From: CAYZYO01 sp964482585
Lineage (GTDB): Bacteria > Bacillota > Syntrophomonadia > Syntrophomonadales > Syntrophomonadaceae
Assembly (NCBI GenBank): GCA_964482585.1
Contig: CAYZYO010000016.1
Coordinates: 1 to 26,378, forward strand
Direction of reading: 5' to 3'
DNA: 26,378 nt
Below, piece after piece: positions 13,697 through 22,393 of this stretch; positions within the stretch are counted from its first letter, which is position 1; every line of letters begins with the position of its first letter. The notes below the pieces were generated by a model. The model was not told where the DNA came from, did not search any database, and saw nothing but the letters and a program-made list of their open reading frames with translations. A program made the position numbers and the translations under genes.

Positions 13697-16600
13697 CTAT
13701 TCAATCGATATCGGGTTTGACTGGAACTGATCTGCGGGTAACTTTTTTTTCCGGCGCCTGTGTCCTATGTCATCCAAAATGGAATATACCACCGGCACCA
13801 GCACCAGTGTAATCAAGGTAGAAACCAACAACCCCCCGATTACTACTGTTGCCAGGGGAGCCTGGTATTCTCCACCTTCTCCCATCCCTAATGCCAGGGG
13901 AACCATGGCCAGGATAGTACTGAAGGCAGTCATAAGTATTGGCCGCAGCCTCACTCTCCCCGTTTCTATTATTGCTTCATCCCGGTCCATACCTTTATCA
14001 ATCTGCTGTTTAAGGTAATCTACAAATACTATAGCATTGGAAACGGCTACTCCCACCAGCATAATCATTCCAATAAAAGCCGGTACACTAAGGGCCCTGC
14101 CGGTTAGGAATAGTGCCAGGATTATACCAATTATGGCGGTAGGTAAAGAAAACATAATTACAAATGGAGTAAAGAATGATTCATACTGTACCGCCATAAC
14201 TGCATATACTAAAATAATAGCCAACAATAAGGCTAAAGCAAGGTCTTCAAAGGTATCCATCATCATCTGGTTTTGCCCGGTATATAACACCTCATATCCT
14301 GCAGGCAGCTGTATTTCATCTACTTTGGTCTTAATATCGTCGGTTACACTCTTAAGGTCTCGATTAAACAAAGCAGCACTGACATTTGCAATTCTCACCT
14401 GGTCCTGGCGTTCAATAGATATAGGGCCTTGTTCAATGGAAAAAGATGCAATTTGAGACAGTTTAATCCCAATTCCCATAGAATTGCGAATAGTCAAATT
14501 CTTTAAATAATCGATATCCTGTACCTGTTCAGTAGGGTAGCAGACTAATACATCGATCTCTTTCCCTTCTACCCGGTACTGGGTGGCAACCGTGCCCTGC
14601 ATAGATGCATTGATAGCCGAAGACACCTGGATCGGAGTCAACCCGTAAGCTGCCGCCCGATCACGATCAACATGAACCTGCATCTCAGGGGTGCCATCAG
14701 TTAAGGAAGATAGGACTTCCCGGGTTCCTGGCACATTCCTGACTACTTCCGCTATTTCTTTTGAGAGTTCCTTTAATACCTCCAGATCATCACCGGTTAC
14801 CTGAAGGGATATGGCATCACTGCTTCCGGACATCATTCCTCCGGTGCTGTCCATTCCACTAACTTCAATTTTGGCCCCGGGTATGTCTGCCATACTCTGC
14901 CGTATTTCTTCGGTAACTTGATTGATATCCTTTTTACGCTCTGCCCGGGGACACAGCTTAACATACATAGTGGATACATCGGTATGAGATCCGGAACCCA
15001 TGAGCATAACCGATGATGACCCAATACTGGCAAATATTAAATCTACTTCTGGAAGACTATGCAATCTTTCCTCAACCTGCCGGCTCACCTCATCAGTATT
15101 TGTAATGGTGCTTCCCTTATCTGTCTCAATATTAATAGATATTTCCCCGGAATCCATAGCCGGCATAAATTCAGCCCCTATAAGTGGTATTAATGCCAGA
15201 GAACCGACCATCATTAAAGTAACCAGAGCTATCACCCGGCGGCGTCTCCTCAATGCTGACTGCAGTAGTCTGCTGTACCTCTCACTAAGCCCGTCAATAA
15301 AGCGGCTAAAGCGATCGGTAATCTTTTTGCTTTCTCCTATGTTATATTTTTGAAGTTTCTCCATGGTTTTATCAGTAAGCATACGTGAAGCCATAAGTGG
15401 AATTATAGTTAAGGAAATAAACAGAGAAGCCAGAATCGCACAGCATATGGTAATAGCTAAGGGACGGAATAAAATAGAGGTCAAACCCTGTACATAAGCG
15501 ATAGGAGCAAATACCGCAATAATAGTTAAAGTAGCAGCAATTACCGCTCCCCCGACTTCCGAAGCTCCCTTTTGAGCTGCCTCAATACGGGGTAATCCTG
15601 CCTGTCGATGGCGATAGATATTTTCAAATACCACTATTGAATCATCGACTATCCTACCTACCCCTAAAGCCAGTCCTCCCATAGTAATCAGGTTAACTGT
15701 ACTATTGGTAAAGTACATCAAGATAAAGGTAGTAATTATTGATACCGGTATAGAAACAAAGATGATAAAGGTACTGCGCCAGTTGCGCAGAAAGAGGAAG
15801 ATAGCCAAGATAGCCAAGAGAGCTCCCTCTAATATCATTTTCTCAGTATTTTGAATAGACATATTTATATATTCAGCCTGGTCCATTACCACACTGATTT
15901 CAAGATCTAAATTCAATTCCTGTTTAATTTTATCCAGTTCATTCAGAACTTGGCCAGAAGCTGATACAGTATTGGCCCCGGTCTGCTTCATGCAGTGGAT
16001 TCCAACTGCCGGCTTCCCATTCACCCTGGTATACTGGGTGGTTTCCTCATAACCATCCTGAATTGCCGCAATATCTCCCAGCCGAATAGCCTGACCGGTC
16101 GTTGTTAGAATACGTACATCCGCGATATCAGCAGTTGTTTCAAACTGCTGCAGGTTGCGAACATAATACTTGCGTTGGCCCTGTTCATATTGGCCTCCGG
16201 ACATATTGAAATTCTCCGCCTGCAGTACCGATACCACCTGGGCCAGAGATAGATTATGATTCTCCAGTTTTACCGGGTCAACCTCGACCTTAACCTGTCG
16301 TACATTTCCTCCGGTTATATATACCGATGCTATTTCGGGTATACGGGAAAGCCGGGGCTCAATAACATCTTCGGCAATATCCTGCAGCTGTTCCAGGTTT
16401 TCGCCCCCACTTACTCCGATCTGCAAAATAGGCATCATATTGGGGTCCATCTTAACAACCATCGGTTTGCCGGCACCGGTTGGCAAAAAACTCTCAATAA
16501 AGGAGATGTTTTCCCGGATATCCAGCATGGAACTGTCCATATCGGTCCCCCAATCAAACATGATCAGGACTACTGAACTGCCTTCACTGGATGTCGAATA

Positions 16601-16840
16601 GAGTTCGGTGATGCCGCTGAGGCTGTTTAAAGAGCCTTCCATAGGTTTGGTAACCTGGGATTCCACCTCTTCCGGTCCAGCCCCTGAATAACTGGTAATA
16701 ACAGCAGCCATAGGAAAGTTCATTTCCGGCAGTAAATCAACATCAGTGCGGGAAAAAGAGAAAAACCCCAGAATTAGAATAACCGCGACTATTATAATAA
16801 CACTTACCGGTCTTTTGGTAGCAAAATTAACTATTTTCAC
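13697..16840 (-). CDS. RND-type efflux pump, HAE1/AcrB family inner-membrane component
   Basis: A full-length 1047-residue RND transporter with the usual 12 membrane segments and two large extracytoplasmic loops. The start KIVNFATKRPVSVIIIVAVI is typical. The proton-relay pair of aspartates is present in TM4 (GLALGVGRIVDDSIVVFENI), and the TM10 region has GVAVSNAIVFVDYLKQQIDK. The second half opens near RRRRRVIALVTLMMVGSLAL (about residue 530). The GTG start overlaps the stop of the membrane-fusion gene by one base, so the two are translationally coupled. In monoderm Firmicutes such pumps (for example SwrC/YerP of Bacillus) work without a TolC channel, exporting lipopeptides or amphiphiles. 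Substrate unknown. A TetR regulator follows. No residue is missing among the recognised motifs. Confidence 0.95.
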   Translation of the reverse strand: MKIVNFATKRPVSVIIIVAVILILGFFSFSRTDVDLLPEMNFPMAAVITSYSGAGPEEVESQVTKPMEGSLNSLSGITELYSTSSEGSSVVLIMFDWGTDMDSSMLDIRENISFIESFLPTGAGKPMVVKMDPNMMPILQIGVSGGENLEQLQDIAEDVIEPRLSRIPEIASVYITGGNVRQVKVEVDPVKLENHNLSLAQVVSVLQAENFNMSGGQYEQGQRKYYVRNLQQFETTADIADVRILTTTGQAIRLGDIAAIQDGYEETTQYTRVNGKPAVGIHCMKQTGANTVSASGQVLNELDKIKQELNLDLEISVVMDQAEYINMSIQNTEKMILEGALLAILAIFLFLRNWRSTFIIFVSIPVSIITTFILMYFTNSTVNLITMGGLALGVGRIVDDSIVVFENIYRHRQAGLPRIEAAQKGASEVGGAVIAATLTIIAVFAPIAYVQGLTSILFRPLAITICCAILASLFISLTIIPLMASRMLTDKTMEKLQKYNIGESKKITDRFSRFIDGLSERYSRLLQSALRRRRRVIALVTLMMVGSLALIPLIGAEFMPAMDSGEISINIETDKGSTITNTDEVSRQVEERLHSLPEVDLIFASIGSSSVMLMGSGSHTDVSTMYVKLCPRAERKKDINQVTEEIRQSMADIPGAKIEVSGMDSTGGMMSGSSDAISLQVTGDDLEVLKELSKEIAEVVRNVPGTREVLSSLTDGTPEMQVHVDRDRAAAYGLTPIQVSSAINASMQGTVATQYRVEGKEIDVLVCYPTEQVQDIDYLKNLTIRNSMGIGIKLSQIASFSIEQGPISIERQDQVRIANVSAALFNRDLKSVTDDIKTKVDEIQLPAGYEVLYTGQNQMMMDTFEDLALALLLAIILVYAVMAVQYESFFTPFVIMFSLPTAIIGIILALFLTGRALSVPAFIGMIMLVGVAVSNAIVFVDYLKQQIDKGMDRDEAIIETGRVRLRPILMTAFSTILAMVPLALGMGEGGEYQAPLATVVIGGLLVSTLITLVLVPVVYSILDDIGHRRRKKKLPADQFQSNPISIE

Positions 16841-17973
16841 TATTCTTCACCCCCGGTGACTACCCTGACTTTACTGCCGTCACTCACCAGAGTATTGCCT
16901 TTCTCTATTACCTCCTGCCCTTCTTTAAGGCCTTTAGTTATTTGAATGAGATTACTGTTTTCAATCCCGGTTTCTACCTCCAATAGATGCGCCCGGCTGT
17001 CTTCATCAACTATGTAGACTACAGACCTGCTGCCTTTGGGAGTGACCGCATTACGGGGTACACAAAGCGCATTCTCTTCCGAAACAGTGGCTAATGCTAC
17101 CTGGGCAAACATCCCTGATCTTATTAAATTATCCGGATTATCCATGGTAATCTTAACTATATAGTTCCTGCTGCCGGGATCTGCCGCTGCTGATACGCTT
17201 GCAACCTTTCCCTTTAAAGGCTCCTGTCTGACCGCACTAACCGTCACCTGAACTTCACTACCCTCCTGAATATATGCTATCTCGGATTCACTTACCTGAA
17301 TTTCTATTTCCAGACGGGAGGTATCACTTATAACTGCTGCCGGGGACTGCATAAGAGCCATTTCCCCCAGGGAAAGCCCGATAGTACCTACTATTCCATT
17401 GATAGGGGATGTTATGGTACAATTACCGCAGCTGTTCTTAGCCTGCTGCAACCCAGCCTGGGCCTGCTCAATGGCTGCTTCCGCACTCCCGGAATTGAGA
17501 GCATCATACTGCGCTTTGGCAGCTTCCAACTGGCTGTCCGAAACCGCACCACTTTCATGCAGTGCCAGTGTTCTTTCATAATTAGCCAGGGCAGTAGCCT
17601 TTTGAATATCATTAGCCCTCTTCCCCGCCTCAGCCATTTCTACGGCTGCTTCCGCCTGCCTGATAGCGGCTTCATAATCAGAACTATCCAGAGTTATCAA
17701 GACCTGTCCTGCTTTTACATAATCACCTGGTTTAACATTAATAGATGTGACCCGGGCAGCTGCCTTAGGCATAACATTTACTTCATTAATACCTCTAACG
17801 ATTCCTGAATATTTGGAAGTCTTAGCTATGTACCCGGATTTAGCCTGAGCTACCTTTACTGTCAATTCGGATTCCTGGGCTTTTTCCTGGGTGTCACTGC
17901 ACCCGCTTAGTAGTAGTGTGCAGCTGAGAAACATTATTAGCACCAGGCCTACTAGTTTAGTCTCCTTTTTCAC
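16840..17973 (-). CDS. RND efflux membrane-fusion (periplasmic adaptor) lipoprotein
   Basis: A 377-residue adaptor of the HlyD/AcrA family. It has a lipoprotein signal peptide: MKKETKLVG, a hydrophobic stretch and the lipobox LLSGC, so it is anchored to the outer leaflet of the cytoplasmic membrane. Next come the first lipoyl half (VMPKAAARVTSINVKPGDYV), an alpha hairpin (about 90-175, rich in Ala/Glu/Gln coiled-coil residues), the second lipoyl half (CTITSPINGIVGTIGLSLGE), a beta barrel, and the membrane-proximal domain ending RVVTGGEE. The start was set at the GTG at 17973, which has GGGAGGG six bases upstream; a TTG five codons earlier would place that ribosome site inside the gene. It is the first gene of the efflux operon. 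Confidence 0.93.
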   Translation of the reverse strand: MKKETKLVGLVLIMFLSCTLLLSGCSDTQEKAQESELTVKVAQAKSGYIAKTSKYSGIVRGINEVNVMPKAAARVTSINVKPGDYVKAGQVLITLDSSDYEAAIRQAEAAVEMAEAGKRANDIQKATALANYERTLALHESGAVSDSQLEAAKAQYDALNSGSAEAAIEQAQAGLQQAKNSCGNCTITSPINGIVGTIGLSLGEMALMQSPAAVISDTSRLEIEIQVSESEIAYIQEGSEVQVTVSAVRQEPLKGKVASVSAAADPGSRNYIVKITMDNPDNLIRSGMFAQVALATVSEENALCVPRNAVTPKGSRSVVYIVDEDSRAHLLEVETGIENSNLIQITKGLKEGQEVIEKGNTLVSDGSKVRVVTGGEE

Positions 17974-18009
17974 TTTGAACCCTCCCAATTAGTCTGTTCG
18001 TAAAATTCC

Positions 18010-18021
18010 GACCGGCTGGTC
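18010..18021 (-). promoter_or_regulatory. Candidate TetR operator upstream of the efflux operon
   Basis: Palindrome GACC-GGCT-GGTC, read on the minus strand within ACTGACCAGCCGGTCGG. It lies 10-11 bases downstream of the -10 box, across or just after the expected transcription start, where a repressor would block the polymerase. GACC/GGTC half sites are common in operators of TetR regulators; binding by the 12955-13545 protein is inference. Confidence 0.5.
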
Positions 18022-18031
18022 AGTCTATTCT

Positions 18032-18061
18032 ATTATAACTTTAAGGTTTAGACACAGTCAA
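18032..18061 (-). promoter_or_regulatory. Sigma-A type promoter of the efflux operon
   Basis: On the minus strand: TTGACT (-35, 18056-18061), an 18-base spacer, and a perfect TATAAT (-10, 18032-18037). The operon start at 17973 follows after a leader of about 50 bases. Confidence 0.65.
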
Positions 18062-18133
18062 TAATAATCCTTTATTGTAAAGATTCCCATACTTTATCAA
18101 GGAAGGCATAAGTTTTTAACTGGTGGCATAAGG

Positions 18134-18171
18134 AAACCCCCTGTTTAATTTATCACTTAAACAGGGAGTTT
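18134..18171 (-). terminator. Hairpin terminator after the SLH-protein gene
   Basis: Stem CCCTGTTTA / TAAACAGGG (18139-18147 with 18158-18166), extended by AAAC / GTTT after one mismatch, about 30 bases past the stop at 18202. The U run on the minus strand is short (GGGGGTTTCCTT), so efficiency is uncertain. It also separates this gene from the efflux promoter. Confidence 0.6.
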
Positions 18172-18201
18172 AAAGGATGGCTCTCTTAAGTTTCTTGCTT
18201 A

Positions 18202-20151
18202 TTATTCTTCCAGATAAATGTCCATCACCTTATGTAATCCGTGCCATGCCGTGTCGACTACATAGAACTCTGTTTGATCAATTTTTACCCGGGCATCTAT
18301 CAGATTATAGTTTGTACCCTTATAAGTAAAATGCGAGGGATCCAGTATAATAATTTTATCAAAATCTACCCATGAACCATTTACATAAATAGTGGTATCA
18401 CTGGTTCCTTCTTGATATTCCCAACCGTCTTTAAAGAATACATATTTATCTGGTTGGTTGGCTAGATAACCGGTGGAAATGGAGCCGGTCCTGATTATCG
18501 TTGCACTTATACCTGGGTCATAGTCAACCTGATCAATATCGTAGGTCTTATTATCAAAGCGCACCTTAAAACTGGAATCCAGCTCATACTGCCTGCCATC
18601 TATACGCAGGAGGTTACGGCTAACTACCAGCACATCATCCATATCATAAATGTCTCCGCTCCAGAGAATTTTTATATCTTCAGGATTACGGTATTCATTA
18701 TTAATTAATACCCATTCATAGCTGCTCCCTTCACCGGCATAGATGATAAATTTCGCATTGCTCACCTCAATATGATTAATATTGTACTGGATTCCATCAA
18801 TTATCATTACTACATCAGCCGGGGAATAGGTCTTACCGGCTGCCGTAAAATTACCCTTAGCATCAAGTACTACTTCCGACATATTATAGCGTTTTCCTCC
18901 CAGGATAAAATCAATGTTATTAATACTGGATAAATTCAAGGTGCTGGTACCGGTAAAAATTGCCATTATATCAGAAAGTGCCATTCCTTGAAATATTACC
19001 GGGTCGGTCCTAACCAGCTGAGGAGTAGTTCCTGCAGTATTAAATTCAATTTTTGTAATATCACAAAAATCCTGGTTCAAGGCTATGGTAATCTTATCCC
19101 GGCTTAAGTCATATGTATTTCCGGCAATCTTTACAGTATATTCATCTATTATTTCCAAATCGGAAAGATAGAGTTCACTGTTAGCTGAATTAATATAGAG
19201 TTTTACATAATCAGAATTAAAACTATAGGTTCCATAGGTAAAGCGGTTAATCTTTCGACTGCTGGGGTATACTAGCAGTTCATTCCCCTTAACCGTCATC
19301 TTATTTACCCCGTAACGATTGTTGTTTACAATAATATCTGGATTATTAGTAGTACTGTCAAGTTTAAAGCGCTGACTGCCGTTTAAAGTCAGGTATCCTT
19401 GACTGGTTGATAATGAAGCTGCTTTAGTATCAATAAAATTAACCTTAAAGTATATAGGAGTGGTATAGATGTTAAAGGATTCGTCATCAATAATGACCGT
19501 ATTTATACTGCCCGGTTTTAATGGAGATGAAACAGGCTGTAGATCTAAATACCTGGAAATAACTGTACTTACCTGGGCCCTAGTCATTGTTTGGAAAGGC
19601 TCAAAATTCCCATTGGGAAACCCGGTAATAAGTCCCAGGTCATAGGCAGTTTTAATATAGCCTCGATACATGCTTTTTTCGATATTAGCCCGGTCATTAA
19701 AAGAAAGCGTACCGCTGTCTGGCTGTTTTCCCAAAGCCCTTACCAGCATGGCTGCTGCCTGGCTTCGTTTAATACTGTCATCGGGATAGAATCCGTTGGG
19801 ATCCTCGGACGGAACTAAAATACCCAGCTTTACCGCCTCATTTATCTGGGCTTTAGCCCAGTGGTAATTGGTATCCTTATAATTGGCACTAGTTGTATCG
19901 GCTGCCTGTATTCCTTTACAGGATATTAAAATAGTAACAAATTCCGCCTTACTCATATTGCGCTCCGGCTTAAACGTCCCGTCCGGATATCCATTTACAT
20001 AGCCTGCCGAAGATAGTCGAGTGATATATTCCTGAGCCCAGTGCCCTTTAACATCCGGGAAATTTAAATCTGCTGCCACAATTGGTACGGTAAACATTGT
20101 AACTGTAGCCAGCAATAAGAAAAAAATTATCACCCAGCTTTTATTTTGCAT
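18202..20151 (-). CDS. Surface protein with three SLH domains and a long repetitive beta-rich tail
   Basis: A 649-residue exported protein. The signal peptide (about 1-27) has the hydrophobic core VIIFFLLLATVTMFTV ending IVAA. Three SLH domains follow: about 29-80 (FPDVKGHWAQEYITRL, GYPDGTFKPERNMSKAEF), 89-140 (HWAKAQINEAVKLGIL, GFYPDDSIKRSQAAAML) and 150-205 (YIKTAYDLGLITGFPNG, TMTRAQVSTVISRYL). SLH triplets anchor proteins to pyruvylated secondary wall polymer. The remaining 440 residues are low in Cys and rich in Tyr, Asn and Asp, and consist of repeated short units of the form 'I..DG..Y.l..v......f' (for example GGKRYNMSEVVL, DGIQYNINHIEV, DGRQYELDSSFK, DNKTYDIDQVDY). I do not recognise this tail. 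GGGAGG lies seven bases before the ATG. The gene has its own terminator. Confidence 0.9.
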   Translation of the reverse strand: MQNKSWVIIFFLLLATVTMFTVPIVAADLNFPDVKGHWAQEYITRLSSAGYVNGYPDGTFKPERNMSKAEFVTILISCKGIQAADTTSANYKDTNYHWAKAQINEAVKLGILVPSEDPNGFYPDDSIKRSQAAAMLVRALGKQPDSGTLSFNDRANIEKSMYRGYIKTAYDLGLITGFPNGNFEPFQTMTRAQVSTVISRYLDLQPVSSPLKPGSINTVIIDDESFNIYTTPIYFKVNFIDTKAASLSTSQGYLTLNGSQRFKLDSTTNNPDIIVNNNRYGVNKMTVKGNELLVYPSSRKINRFTYGTYSFNSDYVKLYINSANSELYLSDLEIIDEYTVKIAGNTYDLSRDKITIALNQDFCDITKIEFNTAGTTPQLVRTDPVIFQGMALSDIMAIFTGTSTLNLSSINNIDFILGGKRYNMSEVVLDAKGNFTAAGKTYSPADVVMIIDGIQYNINHIEVSNAKFIIYAGEGSSYEWVLINNEYRNPEDIKILWSGDIYDMDDVLVVSRNLLRIDGRQYELDSSFKVRFDNKTYDIDQVDYDPGISATIIRTGSISTGYLANQPDKYVFFKDGWEYQEGTSDTTIYVNGSWVDFDKIIILDPSHFTYKGTNYNLIDARVKIDQTEFYVVDTAWHGLHKVMDIYLEE

Positions 20152-20468
20152 TATAAAACCTCCCGTATAAACATTTTTTTGCTATTAAATTCTAATTAAA
20201 GAAAAAATTTATTTTCGTTTTTAGTATATCACTGTTTAATACTGTAAAGCCAACATTATATTGCCAACATGGTGAAGACGATTAAAGCTTATCTTTAAAA
20301 TTGCTCACTTCATCATCTTGATTTATTAAATTATAATATCTCTGTATCACTCAGCTCCCAGGTTGTTTAAGCACAAAAAATCACCCCTGCTATAATTAAG
20401 ACTAAGCAGGGGAATTATTAACTCAAGTCAACTAACTAAATACTTTTGTTTTTTATTTTTACTGGTTA
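20152..20468. other. 317-base intergenic region upstream of the SLH-protein gene
   Basis: No coding region was found. It holds the terminator of the propeller gene (20384-20412) and an AT-rich leader for the SLH gene. A short direct repeat GCCAACAT occurs twice (about 20248-20271). No well-spaced -35/-10 pair was found; TATACT on the minus strand near 20225 is a possible -10. Confidence 0.45.
20384..20412 (-). terminator. Intrinsic terminator after the propeller gene
   Basis: Perfect 8-bp stem CCCCTGCT / AGCAGGGG with a 13-base loop, 57 bases past the stop at 20469. On the minus strand it is followed by TGATTTTTTGTGC, a good U run. Confidence 0.8.
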
Positions 20469-22322
20469 TCATCTGATATTTACTGTTCTTTTTGTTTCAT
20501 CCCAATCAACATTATAACCAAAGGCTTCTGCAATATAGCGTGCCGGCAAATATACCCGACTATTTTTATTTACTGGAGATACATCCATCTTCTTTCTTTG
20601 ACCATTTACATCGATCAAATTACTTGTTACAGAAACCTTTATCAAATTATTATCTTTTTTAAGAGTTACAGTTTTTAAAGAATTATCCCACCCAATATCT
20701 TTTTCAGCTATTCCCAGGGCTAACGCCAAATAACGAACAGGAACGAAACTGCGTCCATTGTCTATAAAAGGTTGAGCATCCATACCTCTTAACTCACCTT
20801 TTACCTGGTAAGTTTTTTGTCCTATAGTAAACTCAGCCAGAGTTTCAGTCTCGGAATCTGAACATGTAAAAAAACTTAATACTAAGTCCTCATTGAGGGT
20901 TCTGTCTAAATCACTTGTAATGGCATCAAAAGGAATTCTTACAGAGTACTTTGAGTCCTTGTTTAGATATTCTTCTGGTGTAATTATTAGTGTTTTAGCA
21001 TCAATAGTCTTGTGTACAGCTATAAGATTAAGCAGAGCATCAGTCAACCTTATTTTTTCATAAGCAATACCCGGGTAAATATCTTTATTAAACGTTATTT
21101 TAATGATTTTATCAATCACAACATTATTTTCTCCTGATACTGGATCGGTACTCACGTTTTCTAGTTGGTAAGTATCCAAGGCATATAACTTCCCATCTTT
21201 GGAACCTATGTAAATAGTCCCACCACTTGCTAAAGCAGGAGCACCTTCAATTCCTCCTATATTATAGTGCCATATTTTTTTTCCATTCTTATCAAGTGCC
21301 GAAAATACTCCCGACAAATTCTTTGAGCCAACGTAAATTGTCCCATCCGCCCCAATCAATGGAGTAGAACAAGCATACACCGGATATGTCTGTACCTTAG
21401 CCCAACCTGGAGAATAAACATATAGTTCATCACCGCTAATATAGAGGCGTCCGTCCTCGCTCATAGCCAAAGACGATTTTACCTCTCCAGCTTGATTCAA
21501 ACTACAACTATATCTTATTTTTCCTTCAGGATTAATTACATATAGATTATCACGGCTACAAACATAAACATTATTATCTTTATCCACTGCGGGAACCCCC
21601 GGATTGCTGCCCAAATGATATTTCCATTTTTGGGTTCCATCAGGCTTTATACAAAATATATCTCCACTCCGGGAACTCACATATATAGAGTTATCCTGTC
21701 CTATGGCCACTGGAAAATCAATTCCTCTAGTAATAAACTTCCACTTAAAATTCCCATTAGAATCCACAACATATAAGCAGCCGCCCTTGCAGCTTACATA
21801 AACCGAACCATCTGCTCCTATCACCGGGGATGATTCTATAATATCACCAGTATTATAAACCCACTGAAGAATACCCTTGTCATTCAATGCTCGTAGCTGC
21901 CCATCCTTTGAAGTTAAATAAATAGATCCATCGCCAGCTATTGCGGCTGAAGAACTTATTTTATCACCAGTAATAAATGTCCATTTTACCTGCCCGTTTT
22001 TATTGACAGCATAAAACTTGCCGTCCTCGACACCAAAATAAATAGTTCCGTCAGCACCAATTACTGGTGTTGCTAGAATAGGACTACCAATTGAAAAAGT
22101 CCATTTCAATTGAGGATATTCTCCTGCTGAAAATCTCGACTGTCTATCCCAGTTATCTGCTGTAGGTTGGTCTGCCCTGGTATCATAGCTTCCCAGCTGA
22201 TAACCGCTAAAACCGCTTTGATTTTGGTTAAAAGGCTGAGTATCAGCCAAAGTTATATCTGAGAAAAAAAACAAGGTTAAAATCGTAAAAAAAACTACTA
22301 TCCCACTAACTCTTGTGTTCAT
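20469..22322 (-). CDS. Exported PQQ-type beta-propeller fused to an Ig-like domain and a stalk (copper amine oxidase N-terminal-like) domain
   Basis: A 617-residue secreted protein. The signal peptide covers about residues 1-27 (VVFFTILTLFFFSDITLA). Eight propeller repeats follow (about 48-385), each of the form 'sPvIgaDGtIYvgs.DG.lyAl...G...W.y', for example SPILATPVIGADGTIYFG, IIESSPVIGADGSVYVS and IEGAPALASGGTIYIG; eight copies suit one closed eight-bladed ring. Next is a bacterial Ig-like segment of the SbsA type (about 390-490: DPVSGENNVVIDKIIKITFN). At the end is the paired stalk domain (about 500-617) with GRSFVPVRYLALALG and SRVYLPARYIAEAFG. No PQQ dehydrogenase active-site residues are apparent, so a structural or ligand-binding role is more likely than catalysis. 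It follows the TolC-like gene by 71 bases without a terminator and is probably in the same operon. Confidence 0.88.
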   Translation of the reverse strand: MNTRVSGIVVFFTILTLFFFSDITLADTQPFNQNQSGFSGYQLGSYDTRADQPTADNWDRQSRFSAGEYPQLKWTFSIGSPILATPVIGADGTIYFGVEDGKFYAVNKNGQVKWTFITGDKISSSAAIAGDGSIYLTSKDGQLRALNDKGILQWVYNTGDIIESSPVIGADGSVYVSCKGGCLYVVDSNGNFKWKFITRGIDFPVAIGQDNSIYVSSRSGDIFCIKPDGTQKWKYHLGSNPGVPAVDKDNNVYVCSRDNLYVINPEGKIRYSCSLNQAGEVKSSLAMSEDGRLYISGDELYVYSPGWAKVQTYPVYACSTPLIGADGTIYVGSKNLSGVFSALDKNGKKIWHYNIGGIEGAPALASGGTIYIGSKDGKLYALDTYQLENVSTDPVSGENNVVIDKIIKITFNKDIYPGIAYEKIRLTDALLNLIAVHKTIDAKTLIITPEEYLNKDSKYSVRIPFDAITSDLDRTLNEDLVLSFFTCSDSETETLAEFTIGQKTYQVKGELRGMDAQPFIDNGRSFVPVRYLALALGIAEKDIGWDNSLKTVTLKKDNNLIKVSVTSNLIDVNGQRKKMDVSPVNKNSRVYLPARYIAEAFGYNVDWDETKRTVNIR

Positions 22323-22393
22323 TTCCTCATCCCTTTCTTGCTAGACTAAATACTTTGTCAGCAATAATAAACAACATTTAATTATTATTCATT

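Noticed and set aside
14037..14456. 139-residue plus-strand frame inside the RND pump gene
   Set aside because: A shadow on the opposite strand of a strongly supported gene; the translation has no recognisable domain and no ribosome site.
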